Below are positions 61,395 through 64,000 of a DNA stretch of 64,000 bases, piece by piece (the stretch's first letter is position 1; the number at the start of each line of letters is the position of its first letter). The stretch comes from Hellea sp. (GTDB taxonomy: Bacteria; Pseudomonadota; Alphaproteobacteria; Caulobacterales; Maricaulaceae): the NCBI GenBank assembly GCA_013002305.1, contig JABDKG010000032.1:1-64000 (forward strand). Reading direction: 5' to 3'. The translations under genes and the position numbers were made by a program. The notes under the pieces were generated by a model, which saw only the letters and a list, made by a program, of their open reading frames with translations, did no database searches and was not told the origin of the DNA.

Positions 61395-63019
61395 AGCGTT
61401 TCGGGACGTCCCAGATAAAAGCCCTGGAGATAATCAACGCCGAGCCGCTCAGTCATTCGAGCATCGGCTTCACTGTCTACCATTTCCGCGACCGTTTTTA
61501 GGCCAAAAACCTGCGCCATTTCTGCCAGTAATCTGACGAATCTCTGCTTTTCAGGCGAAACTGCAATATCACGTACAAATGCACCATCTATTTTTATGAT
61601 TTCGGCTTCAAGTCCCATCATATTTTGAAAGCTGGTATAGCCGGCTCCAAAATCATCAATCGCTAATCGTGCGCCCATATTTTTCAAATCTGTCGCAAAT
61701 CCGTTCGCCAAATCAAGGTTAGATATCGCCATGGTTTCAGTGAGTTCAACAATGACTTCTTTAGCGCGCCTGCCGAGTTCAGCAAATGCAGTTAAATATT
61801 TATCGCGAGCTCTAGCACTCAAAATAGACCCAACAGAAATATTGATTGAAATTTTCAAGCCAGGATTATTGGCCAAAGCTGCTTTGGCGAGCGACAAGGT
61901 TCGCATGTCAATTTGATCGATAAGTGCAAACTGCTCTGCTGCCTGTATGAAAGGAAAAGCGGAATGAAGGGCTCCGTCATCATCTCGATAACGCAATAGC
62001 GCCTCATAGTAGGCAGTGACGCGTTTATGAGCTGTTTTGATAGGTTGATAGACGAGGCAGAACCGATTTCGCTCTAGTGCGATCAAAATATCAACCTCTT
62101 TTATGTTTTTCGGAGCGCGAAAGGTCGAAACCGTGCCCTTAGCGGACCCGGGAATCTGTTCAAGATGGGCGGGCTTAAGAATGTTTGGCTTTTCTATAGA
62201 GACCCGACAATTTGGCATAATCTGTCCAAACGGGCTTTCTACCGGTAGGTCGCTGAGCAAAAATTTGAGCTTCTTGCTGAGCGTTAAAATTGCTGTCGCA
62301 TCTTTATTGATCGGATAAATCCGAAATAGGCCTTCAGAAACATAAGCAGCGTAATCATTCGGGTCCAGTTCGCCCTTTATTCTCAAGGCAAGGGCCTCGA
62401 GCATATAGTCGAATGCCGCAGGTCCGAAATTTTCAAGGATAGCTCTAGAATTCGAAATCTCGAGTGTGATGAGCGACCCTATGGGGCCGACCTGAGACAT
62501 GTGAAAGAGAATTTCGTCGAAATAGGCGGCGTTATATAGCCCTGTGCGGCTCTCATAACGCATCCGAGTTTCAGACGATTCCTGATTTATGATTTGTTCG
62601 GTGATATCGCGCAATAGGCAAGAAATATTATCGGGCGCGTCGCCGTCACCGGTCAAACGCTCACCCCGTTCTTCAATCCAAATCGTTTGATTGTCAGGGC
62701 GCAAAATTTCGTAGGTAACCCGATATTGATCGCCGTCTGATTTTAACAGCTCAATTGCAGATCGCCGGAGGCGAGCCGCGTGCCCGTTCAAAATATCCGT
62801 AAACTCTCCTTCTGTTGCCGGTAGCTCTGACGAAGGATTTTGTAGAAGCCGCGATGCCAGCGTCTCATCGCCCCATTTTAGAATTCGAGACTTTAATGGG
62901 CCTCTGAGCGTGAAAGGAACGGCGCGTAACAAGGAATAGCCCGTTAATGTTGAATTATCTGGTACAGACCGCGAAAAAGGTGAGAGGATTCGTCCTGAAG
63001 GCTTTTGGCGTGAGGCCAT
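61391..63019 (-). CDS. PAS - degenerate GGDEF - EAL phosphodiesterase candidate
   Basis: A PAS-like sensor fold covers about residues 45-145. A GGDEF-like domain follows (about 155-285), with VSEGLF (about 227-232) where the active-site GGDEF would be, so it cannot make c-di-GMP. The EAL domain (about 310-540) keeps the catalytic set: Glu339 in YYEALLR, Asn393, Glu425, Asp455-Asp456, Lys476, Glu512 and Gln532. An active c-di-GMP phosphodiesterase regulated by PAS and the GGDEF-like domain is likely. No membrane helix is visible. A 3-bp gap separates it from the membrane protein gene upstream. Confidence 0.88.
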   Translation of the reverse strand: MASRQKPSGRILSPFSRSVPDNSTLTGYSLLRAVPFTLRGPLKSRILKWGDETLASRLLQNPSSELPATEGEFTDILNGHAARLRRSAIELLKSDGDQYRVTYEILRPDNQTIWIEERGERLTGDGDAPDNISCLLRDITEQIINQESSETRMRYESRTGLYNAAYFDEILFHMSQVGPIGSLITLEISNSRAILENFGPAAFDYMLEALALRIKGELDPNDYAAYVSEGLFRIYPINKDATAILTLSKKLKFLLSDLPVESPFGQIMPNCRVSIEKPNILKPAHLEQIPGSAKGTVSTFRAPKNIKEVDILIALERNRFCLVYQPIKTAHKRVTAYYEALLRYRDDDGALHSAFPFIQAAEQFALIDQIDMRTLSLAKAALANNPGLKISINISVGSILSARARDKYLTAFAELGRRAKEVIVELTETMAISNLDLANGFATDLKNMGARLAIDDFGAGYTSFQNMMGLEAEIIKIDGAFVRDIAVSPEKQRFVRLLAEMAQVFGLKTVAEMVDSEADARMTERLGVDYLQGFYLGRPETL

Positions 63020-63022
63020 ATG

Positions 63023-63460
63023 CTAGTCGCTATAACCTTCTGAGATGGCAAAATCGCGGCGGGCACTTGCAATTGTGACAATAAACCCGGCCATAACATC
63101 CAGCAAAGTCATCATCATAATTAGGAAGAAGACCGAAGTGGCGAACGCTGGAAACATTAAAAATTCGACCAAGCAAACGATGAACAACACCATGGAAAAG
63201 GCATGATTCATAATAGCAGCACGGCCAAACCCGGTGGATTTTAACAGTTCAAAAAACAATAGGACAATTGTCAGGCCAATAAGCGCATGACCGGGCGTAA
63301 TATGCCAAAGCGTATCCGATGCCATAGGAACGGCACGAAAATCCTCATCCAGACGGGATCTGACATAATCAACAGTTGCGAAATTACTGCCTGAAACCGC
63401 CATGATATTGTATATGGCAACCGGTATTAGCAATAATGGAAACACCGTAAAAATACGCAT
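63023..63460 (-). CDS. Small integral membrane protein, unknown function
   Basis: This 145-residue protein has four hydrophobic segments (about residues 4-22, 53-72, 84-100 and 107-130) and a soluble part between the first two containing VDYVRSRLDEDFRAVPMAS. The C-terminal tail is charged. I do not recognise the family. It is followed by the PAS-EAL gene 3 bp later on the same strand, so the two are co-transcribed and could act together, for example as a membrane input for c-di-GMP signalling. That is inference from position only. Confidence 0.7.
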   Translation of the reverse strand: MRIFTVFPLLLIPVAIYNIMAVSGSNFATVDYVRSRLDEDFRAVPMASDTLWHITPGHALIGLTIVLLFFELLKSTGFGRAAIMNHAFSMVLFIVCLVEFLMFPAFATSVFFLIMMMTLLDVMAGFIVTIASARRDFAISEGYSD

Positions 63461-63544
63461 GCTTTTTCCCTCAGTGTCGTAGTTCTTAAGAGAGTCTAAG
63501 GAAATAAGGCTTGTAAAGGGTTAACAAAATCACGGATTAATCGC

Positions 63545-64000
63545 TTAAACTTCGTCCCAGCCTTCCGGGTTTCGGGCTCTACGATTCAGCCACATGACCC
63601 CGCGCAAGTCCGAAATCGAGACTATGAGCCGGCCAAAATTTGTATATTTGGACACGCCAAATTCCCGGTGCCGATGATTGACGTCACAAAATTCTGTCAC
63701 ATAGCCCTCACGTAGCATCAAAGCCGGGATATACCGGTGCACATGGTCAAAAAACGGTAGCCGCAAAAAGGCTTCCCTCGAAAAAACTTTTAGCCCGCAT
63801 CCCGTATCATCAGCATTATCCTTTAACAATTTCTTGCGGATACCGTTCCCAAAACGCGAGCCAAATCTCTTGGCCCAGCTATCTTTGCGTTTTGCCCGTC
63901 TTCCGCCGACTAGTCCTAGATTTTCCGGGGCATCTTCGCGAGAAAATTGAGCATAAAGCGCGGGGATATCAGCTGGGTCATTCTGTCCATCGCCGTCGAG
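63545..64000 (-). CDS. Family 2 glycosyltransferase (DPM1-like), N-terminus beyond the window
   Basis: The frame stays open to the right edge, so the N-terminus lies outside. The first visible residues are LDGDGQNDP, the metal-binding DGD of GT-A enzymes, then GGRR, DTGCGLKVF and RYIPALM. HREFGVSKYTNFGR is typical of dolichol-phosphate-mannose-synthase-like proteins. The fragment has 151 residues. A C-terminal stretch (LRGVMWLNRRARNPEGW) resembles the end of a bacterial subgroup found near lipid A biosynthesis N-terminal domain genes. Which lipid-linked sugar it makes is unknown. It is 84 bp upstream of the membrane protein gene. Confidence 0.88.
   Translation of the reverse strand, partial: LDGDGQNDPADIPALYAQFSREDAPENLGLVGGRRAKRKDSWAKRFGSRFGNGIRKKLLKDNADDTGCGLKVFSREAFLRLPFFDHVHRYIPALMLREGYVTEFCDVNHRHREFGVSKYTNFGRLIVSISDLRGVMWLNRRARNPEGWDEV

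Overview
The window is chromosomal DNA from an alphaproteobacterium, most likely a marine or stalked-type lineage near Caulobacterales/Hyphomonadales. The evidence is gene content: alphaproteobacterial families DUF2093 and DUF4170, a class GN (Gram-negative) sortase with its dedicated target, an alphaproteobacterial lipid A gene block, tol-pal followed by tilS-ftsH-folP, and NadA and GyrB of alphaproteobacterial type. Base composition looks balanced. Coding density is very high: many same-strand neighbours share ATGA/TGATG junctions, and four convergent pairs overlap by exactly their stop codons. No rRNA, tRNA, insertion sequence, integrase or CRISPR array is visible.

Layout. 1-1.1 kb: the end of a beta-class DNA methyltransferase, then an AbrB/MazE-type antitoxin with a Doc toxin. 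1.1-8.6 kb: a structured gene-free stretch, an RRM protein, a DEAD-box helicase, two membrane proteins, gyrB and a secreted Cys-rich follistatin/Kazal-like protein. 8.6-14.4 kb: MarR regulator, FrnE-like thiol oxidoreductase, MAPEG protein, PmbA, an IMPase-DUF4170 fusion and an MsbA-like exporter. 14.5-17.8 kb: a small neutral-lipid island (membrane-anchored esterase, DUF2505, wax ester synthase/DGAT). 17.9-23.1 kb: methyltransferase and Cx5R phosphatase, facing the lipid A genes DUF374 acyltransferase-waaA-lpxK-lpxL. 23.1-31.5 kb: chorismate mutase, M23-like lipoprotein, DUF2093, a leaderless lipoprotein gene, FabH-like synthase, HD hydrolase, nadA, cupin, EamA transporter, thiD, TM2 protein and folP. 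31.5-39.7 kb: the envelope block tolQRAB-pal-cpoB-tilS-ftsH on the minus strand.

39.9-50.3 kb: a lipoprotein, then a candidate glycan-transfer locus (EmrE-like half transporter, methyltransferase, family 2 glycosyltransferase and a divergent GT-C/STT3-like protein), acyl-CoA synthetase, pgi, UDP-glucuronate-4-epimerase-like protein, GluQRS and a Rieske oxygenase. 50.3-58.2 kb: xseA, purD, the sortase and its VIT-VWA target, a secreted amidohydrolase and a cyclophilin-type lipoprotein. 58.2-64 kb: tyrosine branch genes (prephenate dehydrogenase, chorismate mutase fusion), methyltransferase, gloB, a PAS-GGDEF(degenerate)-EAL protein, a small membrane protein and a truncated family 2 glycosyltransferase at the edge.

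The dominant theme is the cell envelope: lipid A synthesis and export, Tol-Pal, sortase anchoring, polyprenyl-linked glycan transfer and peptidoglycan-directed lipoproteins. The candidates most worth follow-up are the AbrB-Doc module with its two-site operator, the GT2/half-flippase/GT-C locus whose two divergent genes carry the same 9-bp sequence directly before their start codons, the sortase pair, and the follistatin/Kazal-like secreted protein.
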